From Desmodus rotundus (Eukaryota > Chordata > Mammalia > Chiroptera > Phyllostomidae), in contig NC_071387.1 of assembly GCF_022682495.2 (NCBI RefSeq), positions 194,596,143 to 194,660,142 on the forward strand: DNA of 64,000 bases, written 5' to 3'. A model generated the notes under the pieces. The model ran no database searches, had not been told where the DNA came from, and saw only the letters and a program-made list of their open reading frames with translations. Position 1 is the first letter of the stretch. Each line of letters begins with the position of its first letter. A program made the position numbers and the translations under genes. Below are positions 1-11,117 of this stretch, in pieces.

Positions 1-394
1 GAAACTACAGGTAAGGCCCATCCTGGCTCCTGGGAAAACAGCCAACCTCCTGGGGCACTGCTGAAGACTACCGCCTGGGGACAACTGGAGGCATCCGGGC
101 CTTTGTGTTCCAGGGAGAGACAGAGACCACCTGCCCTGGGAATAGCTAACTGTCCAAGACAGGAATGTTGCAGTTTCTTTCACATAATCCTCCCTGAATT
201 TCAAAGCCCTCACCACACCCTGTTTATTCCCCATTATAAAAAGTATGTCCTGAAAAGAGAAGAGAAGATGGTTTGTTAGGGTATGAACCCACCATCTACT
301 TGGATCACCATCCATCTGAATAAAGCTCCCATAAAGAGTCAATCGCTGTCATTGCTTATTGGGTTTGGTAGTGACAGGCAGTCTGAATGCCATT
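1..394 (+). mobile_element. ERV LTR, 3' portion (left end outside window)
   Basis: This is a GC-richer block with the promoter and polyadenylation layout of a retroviral LTR. A TATA box (TATAAA, 235-240) is followed about 80 bases later by a polyadenylation signal (AATAAA, 319-324). A short U5-like stretch ends near 'GACAGGCAGTCTGAATGC' at about 394. No internal retroviral sequence follows; LINE-1 sequence begins directly. It is therefore a solo or truncated LTR. The class is probably gammaretrovirus-like (ERV1), by general resemblance only. Confidence 0.55.
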
Positions 395-776
395 GTCATT
401 TCCAGTTTCAATTTTATTGTTGTTCCGAATATCTATAGAAATTTTGAGAAAGAAGAACAAAGTAAGAGGGATTACAATACCTGATATCAAACTATATTTC
501 AAGGCCACTGTAATCAAAACAGCCTGGTACTGGCGTAAGAACAAACATATAGACAAATGGAACAGAACAGAGAGCCCAGAATAAACCCAAGTCATTATGA
601 TCAATTAATATTTGACAAAAGGGGGAAGAAGCATAAAAGGGAGTAAAAATAGCCATTTGTTGAAACAAATGGTGTTGGGAGATCTGGACAGTTACATGCA
701 AAAAAATGAAACTCGATCACCAACTTACACCATACACAAAAATAAATTCAAGGTGGATAAAAGACTTAAATATAAG
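395..776 (+). mobile_element. LINE-1 ORF2 fragment (C-terminal part)
   Basis: The + strand encodes the conserved region downstream of the LINE-1 reverse transcriptase. The stretch '[20 protein letters not shown]' leads into [14 protein letters not shown] and ESPE (about 470-583). It then continues, after frame breaks, through a 'NKWCWEIWT'-like and '[17 protein letters not shown]'-like region to about 776. The copy has frameshifts and stops and lacks the 3' UTR and tail, so it is a truncated fossil. Its left edge against the LTR is fuzzy. Confidence 0.85.
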
Positions 777-1445
777 TTCTGGCTTCTTTCTGAATCTGTC
801 TTCAGTTTTCTGTCAGCTCTAGATCTTACTGTCTTACTCTTGAGGGGAAAAAACCCCCTGAAGAACCTTACTGCCCAGCCAGTTTTGCAGGTCTCCCCAG
901 ATCCTGCAGACTGAGAGGGGCTGGGCTCCATTTTTTCCTTTCCTGTAGTTCCAAAAAGATGGGGCTCAGACTGGGCTACAATTATCACAGGTGCCCAGTT
1001 TCCAGCCCACATCCTCAGAGTGCTGTGTGGCCTGCTCTCTCTACTCGGAGCATTTGGGCCGGGCTGGCACTGGCAAAGTGATAAGCCACCTCACTTTGCA
1101 CCCCGTTGATCAATCTGTGAGGTGCACTGAGTGAGAGCAAATTGTGCCCACACTCCTCCCTCTTTGTTGGCCTGGCAGATGTGTGCACGAGGTCCCTGCA
1201 GAGTGCCTCAGTCCCCCTTTTGAAAAAAGTCTCTTTGTGCTCTGCTGTCACTCCGAACCTCCATCCAGCTGTTCACTGAGTCCAGCCCTCTGGCAAGAGT
1301 TTACCTGGGTCACAGCCACCCACATCCCGCCACTGCTCCCCAAAGTTTTCTGGCAATGTCCCAGCCAGTGACTGCCACCCCAGCCTGGGTATTCCACTGG
1401 CTGTGTGTCCCTTGCTGCCTTTTTCTTTTCCCCAGCAATTTATGC
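777..1445. other. Unassigned GC-rich block
   Basis: This stretch is much richer in G and C than its surroundings. It starts where the LINE-1 ORF2 similarity stops and ends at a small direct repeat of 'TTTATGCATCCA' (1440-1462). The - strand holds open frames of 95 and 78 codons (725-1012 and 1015-1251) with no recognised domain. It could be an antisense LINE-1 5' UTR, ERV-derived sequence or a degraded processed copy; I cannot tell which. Confidence 0.4.
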
Positions 1446-2845
1446 ATCCAGTTTATGCATCCAACTTAAACTGCTATTATGTAGCAGTTTATTGATTACC
1501 TTGAAATGACAGAAATTCTGCAACAAAAATGATTTTTGCATAAGAGAGAATGCTGAAGCATTTTGAGAAAGAAGAATTTTTGTAAATGTTTAAATATATA
1601 TTGTTTTGGTTACAGATCAGTGTGCCCATATTAACATCTGTTGCCATTTGGGGGGATTTTCCTGTTGGCGAGGTAGGACCACTTCCATCTGATGCTACTC
1701 TACCCGTCCCACAGTGTGTGCAGAGCTGCTGAAAGAGCTCATCACTCTGCACCTGTTCAGGCCATACAGCCCAAATTTCAACTCAGAGTGCAGTCAGAGT
1801 AATACGTACATGGTGCAGTGATACAGCAAAAATAAATCATATTTTGTCTCCCTAGTTATCAAAGTTCATGAATATCCCATATAACATGATAATAAACTGA
1901 AAAATCAACAGGTTTATAATTACATTCTTTAAACCTTTAGGATAATATATTGTTGTTAGAATTTTATAAGTTAAAATTTAAGTATAATTAATTATTCACA
2001 AAGTTAAATGCTTCATATTCCATATTTCCTACTTATTCAAATCAGTCATTTTATGACAGACTAATCCATCTGCTAAGTAGTGCTGGTTGCTTTCAGTAAT
2101 GATAACTTCTGTAAGTCATTTAACTGTGGATGCCTGATATATGTTGTGTTCATCTTTAATACTAGGCCTGCAGGAATTAAGAAAAGAATGTGAGTCAGTA
2201 TCCCAGAGAAGCTTCCAAATAAACCCTATTCTTAGTGTATCTTTCATGGGAGATGACACATGAAAGGCTGATTGGGCTCAAAGTCTGAGGGAATGAAGTT
2301 CCACTTATGTACAATAGCCAAATTTCCACGATTCCATGAACCTCAAAGTCTACCTCTGAAATAGAGCAAGGTTCTATGCTCAAAATATTATCTTCCCATA
2401 ACACTATTTTAACTCACAGAGTACGGGAAAAGTACTCTTTTAATCATTTTTCTTAAAAAATATTTTGTTATTGTGTAAATGTGTAAAGATTCAGGATAAA
2501 ACAAATGAAGTTTGTCCTACCTGAGAAAGAATTGGCTTTTGCAACCCTATTTAAACCTCCAATATTTGGGAAATACACAATGTTTAGGAAACCAGTCAGA
2601 TATTCACAAAAAGGTCCAATGAAGTACAAATTTAAAAAGTAAAATTACTTGTTAGGTTCAGCCTAGCTTTCAAAGAAGTTTAGACTACATTTGTTCAAGA
2701 TTCTTGAATAGAGTAACTCTATTCAAGAAGAAAACTGTTGCAAACAGTAACAATAGCCAACAAGAGTTACAGACATTTGTAAATTGCATTCAGAAATTAT
2801 TTTTAATAAAATGGATTGATACCTAGTCTTTACAAAATTATTTTC
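1446..2845. other. AT-rich unique sequence, no feature recognised
   Basis: I recognise no gene, repeat family or RNA here. Open frames are short and scattered. The composition is typical of AT-rich mammalian intergenic DNA. Confidence 0.6.
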
Positions 2846-3095
2846 ATCTAAATTTTTTATCGTTGTTCAAGTACAATTGTCTCCATGTTCCCCTCACCCC
2901 AGCCATCCTCACTTCCCACTCTTGATCCTACCCCACTTTAGTTTTGTCCATGTGTCCTTCAGAGTTGTTCCTGAAAACCCTTCCCCTTTATACTCCCCAT
3001 TATCCCCTCCCGCCTCCCCTTTGGTTACTGTCATTTTGTTCTTAATTTCAATGTCTCTGGTTATATTTTCCTTTCTTGTACAAAATTCTTATTAT
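2846..3095 (-). mobile_element. LINE-1 3' UTR end
   Basis: Read on the - strand this is the terminal part of a bat-type LINE-1 3' UTR. The + strand starts with 'ATCGTTGTTCAAGTACAATT', the complement of the usual tail 'AATTGTACTTGAACAAC'. It runs through C-rich 'CCCCTCCCGCCTCCCCTTTG' to 'CAATGTCTCTGGTTATATTT'. It is a 5'-truncated insertion with no coding sequence left. Confidence 0.8.
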
Positions 3096-3421
3096 GAAAC
3101 TTGGAAATCCATTTTGGAATTGATTTTTGTGTCCATTAGTGTCTCAGAGATGAAGTGATTCATTACTTAGGACTGCAAATTTTGTGTCAATAAAAGCTGT
3201 GTTGGTGGTGGGGGTCCAGGTAACACTAAAAATAACATAACATTGGGAAATCATGGAAATATCTTTTGGTGGATAAAAAAAATGCAAATTATGGGAGGCA
3301 AGAAGCTTTATTAGCCGTTGTGCAGCACTGAGTCCTTGCACAAAGCATTGGGTCTTTGCATCGACAATTTCAACCTCTACTTCTAGTTTGTTGAGTTCTT
3401 GTTATTAAATAAATGAAGTAT

Positions 3422-3640
3422 CCCTGCCTGGTGTAGCTCAGTAGATTGAGCACGAACCTGGGAAGCAAAGGGTCCCTGGTTTGATTCCCAGTCAAGGCAC
3501 ATGTTTGGGTTGTGGGCCAGGTCACCTGTAGGGGGTGCACAAGAGGCAACTACACATTCATCTTTCTATCCCTCTCTTTTCTACTTCCCTCCTCCCTAAA
3601 AATAAGTAAAACTCTTAAAAAATTAAAAATATAAATAAGT
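3422..3640 (+). mobile_element. VES-type tRNA-derived SINE
   Basis: The head 'CCTGGTGTAGCTCAGTAGAT' holds the tRNA-like A box, and 'GGTTTGATTCCCAGTC' is the B box. These are followed by the bat SINE body ending in a 'CCTCTCTTTTCTACTTCCCT' pyrimidine tract and an A-rich tail. It is not a functional tRNA gene; the cloverleaf halves have decayed. Confidence 0.92.
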
Positions 3641-4045
3641 GAATTAATGCTAGGTAACACATATTTCAATGAACATATAAAATAATAAACATGGCAAAGT
3701 AATTTTGTCAACATTGCATTAAATTATATTTGAATATGTTTGACAAAACAAATATTTCAAAAATATTTCTTTTATTTCTATTGGGTCAAGGAGCTAGCTT
3801 AATTTATAACTATAAAATTATTTCTGGAGATTTCTCCATGCCTTTGGAGCTTTCACTGGAATCTGGTTGACATTACACTGGGAAGCAGATGAGAATTTTT
3901 TGCAGATATGAAGCTAGCATTAATGATATCTCTTTGGCCACATACCCAAAATTCTTCAACAGGTTGGTATAGCAAAGAAGTCTGCAGTTCGAATTGTAGT
4001 GCTATTTTAGTATCTTGAAACAAAGTATCAATGAAGTAGTTTGTT

Positions 4046-4200
4046 GTTTAAAAAGCATTTCACGTGTATTATTGTATTTTATTTTTCAAAATTACACGTG
4101 AAGAAAGCAGTGCTGAATCATATAACCATTTAAGTAAAAATCAATAATTGAGGACACCAAGGCTCACAAATAGTATACATGCAAGTAGTATCACTATTCT
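4046..4200 (-). mobile_element. MIR SINE relic
   Basis: The pattern 'AAGCATTTCACGTGTATTAT' followed by 'GAGGACACCAAGGCTCACAA' matches the reverse complement of the MIR core and 3' region. In the consensus, 'aagcgctttacatgtatta' is followed by 'gaggaaactgaggc' and then cacag. It is very diverged, as expected for this ancient mammalian SINE. Confidence 0.5.
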
Positions 4201-5634
4201 TTACTGCAATTAGAATGGTGATCTTCCGATTCTCCCCTCAGTTTCAGACAATTTATATTACTGCACAGTGAGAGAAAACAGTTATAACTGTGGAGACATG
4301 TCAATGGTTAAAAATGAAAGCCAAAGTTTATGTTGCATAAAACCATAAAGATGTTCAATATACCTATTTCATTTTTATGTGCAATAATGACAGTATGTAT
4401 TTATTCAGCATAATCTTTATTTACAGGTGAATAGGTGAGGATAATCTCCTTCCATATGCCTTCTTTGTTTCCTGCAGCATTCACTTTATGGGCTGCTGCC
4501 TTTAAAAACACATGGCTATCCTGGCCACTCTCAGTGTCTACTCTCCTTTCAACTATAAATTGTAATTTTTGAAAGTCTTTATGGTCTTATTGTTAGTACA
4601 TATGTCAGTGCATATCATGGTTCCTTACTAGTAACCAAATTCTTAAAATCCTATGGGACTATTGCTAACATCAAAAATTACTCTAAAATATACTTTATCT
4701 CATTAATCTGGGAGCATAATTTTTCTTGTTGAATGGCTTGCTTTATTCAAAATAGAATGTAGTGGATTTTAATTTTGCTGAGGTATTTAAATAAAGCATA
4801 AGTCTGCAACAAAAGCTGCCCACAATAAATGATTTTTTTTAGTGTTTTGTTACAATGGTCTTTTATAGGATTATTTATCTTAAACCAACATAAGGTTTCA
4901 ATTATTTTGAATACACATCACAATAATAATATGTTATTTTATTATTCAACTGAAGCATAATTCCCAATATGAATCCCTCTTGTGTCCAAATGTTGCACAT
5001 TTTCTAGTGTGTACTTAAGTTCATGTGAGAATTGGTTGAAGGAAGAAGAGAAATTTCTGGTGTATTAGGTTAAAATGAGATTAAGTAGAAAACATGTCAT
5101 TTGTCATATTGTCTATATGAGTGAAGTTCAGTCTATCTCTTTCAATTTTAAGAAGTGTTTCATTTACATGGAAAATTTACAAAACACAAGTTTCCAAGCA
5201 ACATCATTTATGGGGAGGGACATTTTTCACTCTTGTGGATAGAACCAAATAGGCTGGCATAGGAACAAGGGAGATCATCAAAGATATTTGGGAAATATGA
5301 TCACAATTGTTAAAGTTTCAGTACACTATGGCAGGAGATAGGGCAGGGTTGTTAAATACCATGAGGGGAAAGAAGTCAAGTCATTAAATGAGATAGTTGA
5401 GTTTACTTTTTCTTACATGTACAAGGAAACCAGGCAAACTGGAAGAGTAATTGATTACAGCTTAATCAGCGAAGTAGATGATACACTAAGCTACTCTGTA
5501 CAAATTAAAGTCCATGGAAACATAAGTTAAAAAAGATATGAATGAATAAATGCATTCCATTATTCTGTATTATTTTCAAGGACTGTATTTTCAACCTTAT
5601 GCAGTATTTGAAAATATTGAAACAAATGGATGAA

Positions 5635-5745
5635 GAAATCAACCTGAGTTCAACAATCAGTTTCGCTACCTATTAGTATGCTCACTTGAGTGAATTACTT
5701 ATTTTCTCTAATGCTTAGTTTATTCATTTACATTAAAACATAAAA
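5635..5745 (+). mobile_element. MIR SINE relic
   Basis: The order of 'CCTGAGTTCAACAATCAG', 'GAGTGAATTACTTATTTTCTC' (only partly conserved) and 'GCTTAGTTTATTCATTTACA' follows the MIR consensus. There, a tRNA-like 'gggttcgaatccc' is followed by 'gggcaagttacttaacctct' and 'cctcagtttcctcatctgta'. The copy is degenerate and partial. Confidence 0.5.
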
Positions 5746-7875
5746 CACAATCCAAAAGTCATTTTCCAAAAAATATTAATCTAACTTCAATATTTCAGAG
5801 GTGGAACTAAGTCAGACACATTTTGATTCAAAATTTCACAATATGTAGAGTTCTGCTTCCTTTTAAATTCTTTGCTCCTCTGAGTTCTGGCTTCAATAAA
5901 ATACAAGTACTGTATGTCCTACTCACAATAACAAAAATGACTGTGCTAATTTTAGTCCTTGAAATACCATATCAGTTAGTCCTTAGGACATTTTCTACAT
6001 TCCCAGAAAATGATCAAAATTTACTATGACTGGACCAGAGAAGGTCAAATGCCTATCCCAGAATAATGTATTGTGGTCAGGTGCTCTCTCTACAGTAACT
6101 GCGCCAGTTAGGACCCTGTCTGCTAACTGATCCCCTGGCTTCACAAACGCAAGTTTTTATAAGTCACCATGTTTCAGAAGTGTACCCTGTCTCCACATTA
6201 ATCAACATCCCTGTCAACAGCATTAAATTCAGTGTGTCTCTATGATCATCATAAACACAGTATAAAGTCACTTGCATTGCTCACATTACAACCACTTGAG
6301 AAGGATTTCATTTGTATTTGGAAAAAGATAGAGCACTTACTTCTCTTTGGGTAGATGTGCCAATAGCTGTATTTATCTATTGGTGCAAATTAGCTGGCAT
6401 ATGCCTGGAAATTTCTACCCATACAAATGTGCTATCTGTTGAAGATATGTCAACTCAAGCAATCCATTCCATTAAGTAGAGTCAAAAATTTGTAATGTGC
6501 CTTCTGAACATTAACTCTAAGCATATATGCTTGCATAACTCACTAGGTTTCTGCTGGTATTTTTCTATAAAATGATTCAGCTGTTTAAAAGAATATTCTC
6601 TTTGACATCCAGATATCTTACATTATCTGTATGTTCTTACAGATAATAGATGACCTTAACTGTGTTAACTGTAAGTGAATATCACATCTCTCCACAGCCT
6701 TAAGTCTGCTTAAGCTAAAATATTAAGAGAGTTTTCCAGTGATAGGAAGAACTAGTCTTACATATAGATTTTTCTCCCACTTTCTTCAACTCTCCATTTA
6801 GATATTTAGACTGGACCAGAGTTACTAGTAATAACCAATGGATAGAAATTCCACCATCTTTCCTTCAGTCTTACCTACCTGACAATATATTTCTCCAGTT
6901 CCACTGGATCTATTTTCTTCAAATCCCAGTGATAAGATTCTCCACATGAGCTTCCCCCGTGACTGCCTTCGTACAAAGTATGGTTAGGTAGACTTCTGTC
7001 ATCAGAGCCAGGCTTTTCTTCTGAAAAGTGCCCTAGCCATTAGATTCACGAGTCTGTAAAGCAGTTCTATTCCCAATGTCAATAAAATTAATACAAACAT
7101 TCAGTTGTCCTATCTGACTCACACAAATCAAAGACAATTCACAGCATTAAATTCTACTAATAATCTGAAAGATACAACCATGCCAGAAGCAAAGGCAAAG
7201 ATGGAGAGATCTGGCCCATTCTGCCTAGCTCCGTGGTACGCTACTCTTACATTGGACACATTGCCTCTGGTCCAGTGTGATGTATGAGGTCAATATAACT
7301 TCTGGGTCATCTCACCCAACAGGAGAAGTTTGGTTCATGAAACACCTTTGTTTTATGCTCTGATGATCGCAGGGCTTTTGTGACATTTCCCAGAGGGTCA
7401 TGTCTCATAAATCCATAGACTGTAGGTGTGTTTACTATAAGCAATACTAAAGCATGGCCATCCTGCTAGGACTAATCAATAGATACTGCCCTCCTCTAGT
7501 AAATATCAAAGTTTGTTTACTGGAAGATCAAGATATCAGTACATTTATAAAAATTTAAGACAAAAACACCAGCCTTCTTTCTCCAAAACAACTTTGCCCA
7601 ACAACTTTCTTGGTTGTTTGGAGAAACATGGATCTTGCCCAGCTGCTTAACTTCTTTCCCTGGAACCCAGGATGGCTCTATGCTATTTAGTCACTCTAAA
7701 ATCTAGACTCAAGAGGCAACAATAGCAGAGACTTGATGGAAAATGAGTTTGATCTAAGATCCCTAAATACAAAACTATGTGTTATACAAATAAGGGAAAT
7801 AATACGTGTTTAAGTATAGATAATTTTAAAGTGTTTAACATGAAATTGTTATTTATACAAAAATAATTACCCATA

Positions 7876-8165
7876 TATTTATTTATTTTTAAAATATGTT
7901 ATTGTGCTTTCCATTTCCATTTAGTTTCCTTTTATCTCCCTTCCCCCTGTACTTGCTACACTGTTGTTTGTGCCCATGGATCATTTTCCCTTTTTGCTCA
8001 ATCCCTCCACCCCCCAGCCTTTCCCCCAGAGAACATTAAGTGAAATCAGTCAGAGAAATAAAAACACCATATGATTTCACTCAGATACAGAATATAATGA
8101 AAAAACTAAACTAACAAGAAAATAGAGACAGACTCATAGAGAGTAGGATTATCCTATTAAAAATA
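7876..8165 (-). mobile_element. Short LINE-1 with 5' inversion (twin-primed)
   Basis: Two oppositely oriented LINE-1 pieces abut at about 8028. Positions 7876-8028 are a 3' UTR end on the - strand (C-rich + strand with 'TTGTGCCCATGGATCATTTT'). Positions 8029-8165 are on the + strand and match the end of ORF2 and the start of the 3' UTR, with 'ACATTAAGTGAAATCAGTCA' and 'ACCATATGATTTCACTCAGA'. The inverted piece lies on the 5' side of the 3' end, the arrangement produced by twin priming during LINE-1 insertion. Confidence 0.72.
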
Positions 8166-8429
8166 TATATGATTATACATATTCATTTTCTATTTAAGCA
8201 CTTTTATATAATTTTATTGCATATACTTTTTTATATATGTTTCTATTCAAATTTATTCTGGTGTATGTGGGTGGTATGGATTCAATTTCATCCTTTATTT
8301 TTTCAGATGACTCTCTACTTCCCCAATATCTATTATAAAGTTGTCCTAACTCAATTGATTTGAGATACTCCTTTAAATACATAATTTATTGGTTCTATAT
8401 CTGGATTTCTACTCTATTTCATTGGGGTT

Positions 8430-8638
8430 GATTTTTTTTTTAATTTGTTGTTTGATTTTTACAGAGGAGGAGGGTGGGGGAGAGAGAGAGAGATAAACAT
8501 CAATTTGCTCTTCCATTTATTTATGCATTTATCTACGCATTTATTGTTAAATTGTTGTATGGGCCCTGACCAGGGATTGAATCCACAACCTGGGTGCATC
8601 TGGCCAGTGCTCTAAGTGACTGACTACACAGACAGGGC
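8430..8638 (-). mobile_element. VES-related SINE, older variant
   Basis: Read on the - strand it begins with a tRNA-like head (+ strand ends 'CTGACTACACAGACAGGGC') and ends in an A-rich tail preceded by GA repeats (+ strand 'GGAGAGAGAGAGAGATAAAC'). Between them is 'CCATTTATTTATGCATTTAT', a segment found in an older bat SINE variant. Imperfect target-site duplications flank it: 'CTATTTCATTGGGGTT' (8414-8429) and 'CTATTTCACTGGTCTT' (8638-8653). Confidence 0.8.
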
Positions 8639-8669
8639 TATTTCACTGGTCTTAATATTAATATGTGTC

Positions 8670-9050
8670 AATGCCAAGACATGATTTAATATGGGATTTA
8701 TACGTCTACTCAGGGTACTGTAACAAAACATCACATGCTGAGTGGCTTAAAAATAAATTAACCAGAGGGTAGAGGGGAGGGGGGTAGGGGAGGAAAGAAA
8801 GGGAATGGCCTAGTTAAAGAACAAGTATAAGTGACCCATGGACATGGACAATAGGGTGGGGATTGACTGTGGGAGTGGGGTGGGTGGGGGTGGGCAGGGA
8901 AGGGGAAAGCAACCAGTGAAACTTGGAACAACTGTAATAAAATAATAACATAAATAAATGAATGAATTAATTAACTAATTACTTAATTTCTAAAAGTTTT
9001 GGAAGTTGGGAAGTCCAAGATTAAGGAGATGGCTCATTCAGTTCTTGCTA
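8670..9050 (-). mobile_element. MaLR (MLT1-like) LTR fragment, split by LINE-1
   Basis: Two pieces join across an insertion. The left piece has 'GGTACTGTAACAAAACATCA' and 'TGCTGAGTGGCTTAAAAATA'. The right piece has 'TTTTGGAAGTTGGGAAGTCC' and 'AAGATTAAGGAGATGGCTCA'. Together they follow the reverse complement of the 3' part of an MLT1-type LTR. A LINE-1 tail at about 8758-8965 separates them, and the right piece is cut at about 9050 by the next LINE-1. Confidence 0.65.
8758..8965 (+). mobile_element. LINE-1 3' UTR end inserted in a MaLR LTR
   Basis: This is a severely 5'-truncated bat LINE-1. It has a G-rich 3' UTR, 'GACCCATGGACATGGACAAT', 'GTGGGGATTGACTGTGGGAG', 'GGAACAACTGTAATAAAATA', and an A-rich tail that drifts into AATGAATTAATT repeats. 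The interrupted LTR sequence continues on the other side, so the insertion is younger than the LTR. Confidence 0.85.
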
Positions 9051-9714
9051 AGAGTTATCTTTGTATCTTGTGGATGGGTATCTTCTCTCTGTGTTCTCAA
9101 AAAGTCCTTCCTTGACCAAAACTTCTTTATTGATTTTCTGTTTGGATGATCTATCTAGAGCTGCCAATGGAGTTTTTAGGTTCTCTACTCTGATTCTGTT
9201 TTTGTCTATTTCTCCCTTTAGTTTATTTTTCACCATATACAAAAAAAATAATTCAAAACAGATTAAAGACCTAAATGTAAGATCTAAATAATAAATTACA
9301 TAGAAGAAAACATAGGTACTAAACTATGGACCTTGGACTTAGGGAGGATTTTATAAATTTGACCCCCAAAGACAAAGTAAGTAAAGACAAAAACAAATGA
9401 ATGGGATGATATCAAACTAAAAAGCTTCTTCATAGCAAAACAAAGCACCAACAAAACAAAAAGACAACCAACCTAATGGGAGATGATATTTGCAAGCAAC
9501 AGCTCTGACATCAGGTTAATATCCAAAATGTATAAATTACTCATACAACTCAACACCAAACAAACAATCCATTTAAAAAATAGGCAGAGGACTTGAACAG
9601 ACACTTCTCCAAAAAAGATACATAAATGACCAAGAGATATGTGGGGAAAAACAAAAAACAAAACACCTCAACTTCACTAGCTATTAGGGAAATGCACATC
9701 AAAAATACAATGAG

Positions 9715-9936
9715 GCTCTGGCTGGGGTGGCTCAGTGGATTAAGCACAGGCCTATGAACCAAAAGGTCACCAGTTCAATTCCCAGTCAGGGATCATGCCC
9801 GGGTTGCAGGCCATGTCTCCAGTAGGGGTTGTGTGAGAGGCAGCCACACATTGATGTTTCTTTCCCTCTCTTTCTCCCTCCCTTCCCTTCTGTCTAAAAA
9901 TAAGTAAATAAGATCTTTAAAAAAAGCTTAAAACAA
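9715..9936 (+). mobile_element. VES-type SINE inside LINE-1
   Basis: The head 'GCTCTGGCTGGGGTGGCTCA', B box 'CCAGTTCAATTCCCAGTCAG' and CT-rich tail leading to AAAATAAGTAAATAAG identify it. Approximate target-site duplications, 'AATACAATGAG' before and 'AGTACGATGAG' after, come from LINE-1 ORF2. This shows insertion into the resident element. Confidence 0.92.
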
Positions 9937-10138
9937 GTACGATGAGAAACCACCTCGCAGCTGCTAGAATGACTATAATCAACAAGACCAGTAATAAGTG
10001 TTGGAGAAGTTGTGCAGAAAAAGTAACTCATTCACTGCAGGTGGGAATGTAAACTGGTACAGCCTCTATGGAAAACAGCATGGGAGTACCTCAAAAATGA
10101 AGAATACACTTACCATGTGTCCCAGCAATCCCTCTTTT

Positions 10139-10583
10139 TGTGACCAACCAATTGGGTTTGGCTACCTGCCACAACAAAAGCTAAACTCTTGAGACAGATG
10201 CTGGTGCCGAGGGGAAGAGGTTTATTCTGGTGCCATGACCCGGGAGAATGGTGGACTCTCATCTCAAAGACATCTCATATTCCTGCGCAATCACATGGAT
10301 CTTACAGGGTATAGGAAGGGGAAAGTTTGGGGTTTTTTGGGTTTTTTTTTTCCTATGCAATCATCTTGCTGGCTTTTGGCACATTCATCTTTCTAGACCT
10401 TGGTTGCAGAACATGCCATCAGGAAGCCTGGATATGCTGCAGCCCTCAGCCCACCACCCAATGCTGGACAGGGTGCCTACGTCTGGGATTGCCGGTTGGC
10501 ATCTGTAGGGCACAGAGCATGTCTGCATACCCTACGCAGCCTCCTACATGTCCCATGGCTCCTACAGACTATCTATGGTAACA
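10139..10583 (-). mobile_element. Solo ERV LTR inserted in LINE-1
   Basis: This 445-base block interrupts LINE-1 ORF2 between 'TGTGTCCCAGCAATCCCTC' and 'CCGGGCATCTATACACTC', which are adjacent in intact LINE-1. Its ends read TG...CA in both orientations (+ strand TGTGACC...GGTAACA). On the - strand it has AATAAA (complement TTTATT at 10221-10226) followed by a U5-like segment, placing the LTR in - orientation. No internal viral sequence is present, consistent with LTR-LTR recombination. A clean target duplication is not visible (TTTT before, TTCC after). ERV class I is a guess. Confidence 0.72.
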
Positions 10584-11117
10584 TTCCGGGCATCTATACA
10601 CTCACACACACACACACACAAACTAAAACACATTTTTTCCCAAAGATATAGGCACTCTTGTGTTAATCGCAGCACTATTCAAGATGGCCAAAGCATGAGT
10701 ACAAGCAAAGGAATCCTTGACAGAAGACTGGACAGAGAAGATGTGGCGCACATATACTATGGAATACCACCCTACCCAAAGGAAAGAGAGAATACTGCCA
10801 TCTGCGACAATAGGAACGGAACTTGAGAATATTATGTTAGGATAAATGAGTCAGTTGTAAAAAGGTAAGAACCATTAGATTTTGTTCATGTGTGGACCTA
10901 CAACTGAAACTCAGATACAGACAACAGTGCAGTGGTTGCCAGAGGGAAGGGGGTTGGCGGGGTAGTGGGGGATAAAAGGAGCCAAGCGTACAGTGAAGAA
11001 AGATGATTTGACCTTGGGTGATGGATCATGGATCATGGAAGTCTACACTTGAAACCTATATAATCTTATAACAAATACCCCCCCCCAATAAATTTAATAC
11101 AAATTAAATTAAAAGAG

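Larger units (their letters stand above)
3641..7875. other. Mostly unique AT-rich sequence
   Basis: Apart from two MIR relics listed separately, I recognise nothing firmly. The part from about 6030 to 7530 is slightly less AT-rich and has the texture of an old, heavily decayed repeat or ERV interior, but no motif supports a call. The longest open frames (68 codons at 5823-6029 and 60 at 7105-7287) show no domain. Confidence 0.5.
9048..11105 (+). mobile_element. LINE-1 with inverted 5' segment; later split by a SINE and a solo LTR
   Basis: Positions 9048 to about 9228 match LINE-1 ORF2 on the - strand (+ strand 'TTGATTTTCTGTTTGGATGA'). From about 9229 the sequence flips to the + strand and runs through the 3' part of ORF2 ('GGACTTGAACAGACACTTCT', 'GGTGGGAATGTAAACTGGTA', 'TATACTATGGAATACCACCC'). 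It ends in an old-type 3' UTR, 'GAAACCTATATAATCTTATA' and 'CCCAATAAATTTAATAC'. A SINE (9715-9936) and a solo LTR (10139-10583) interrupt it. All frames are broken. The inversion with loss of the intervening ORF2 is a twin-priming signature. Confidence 0.82.
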
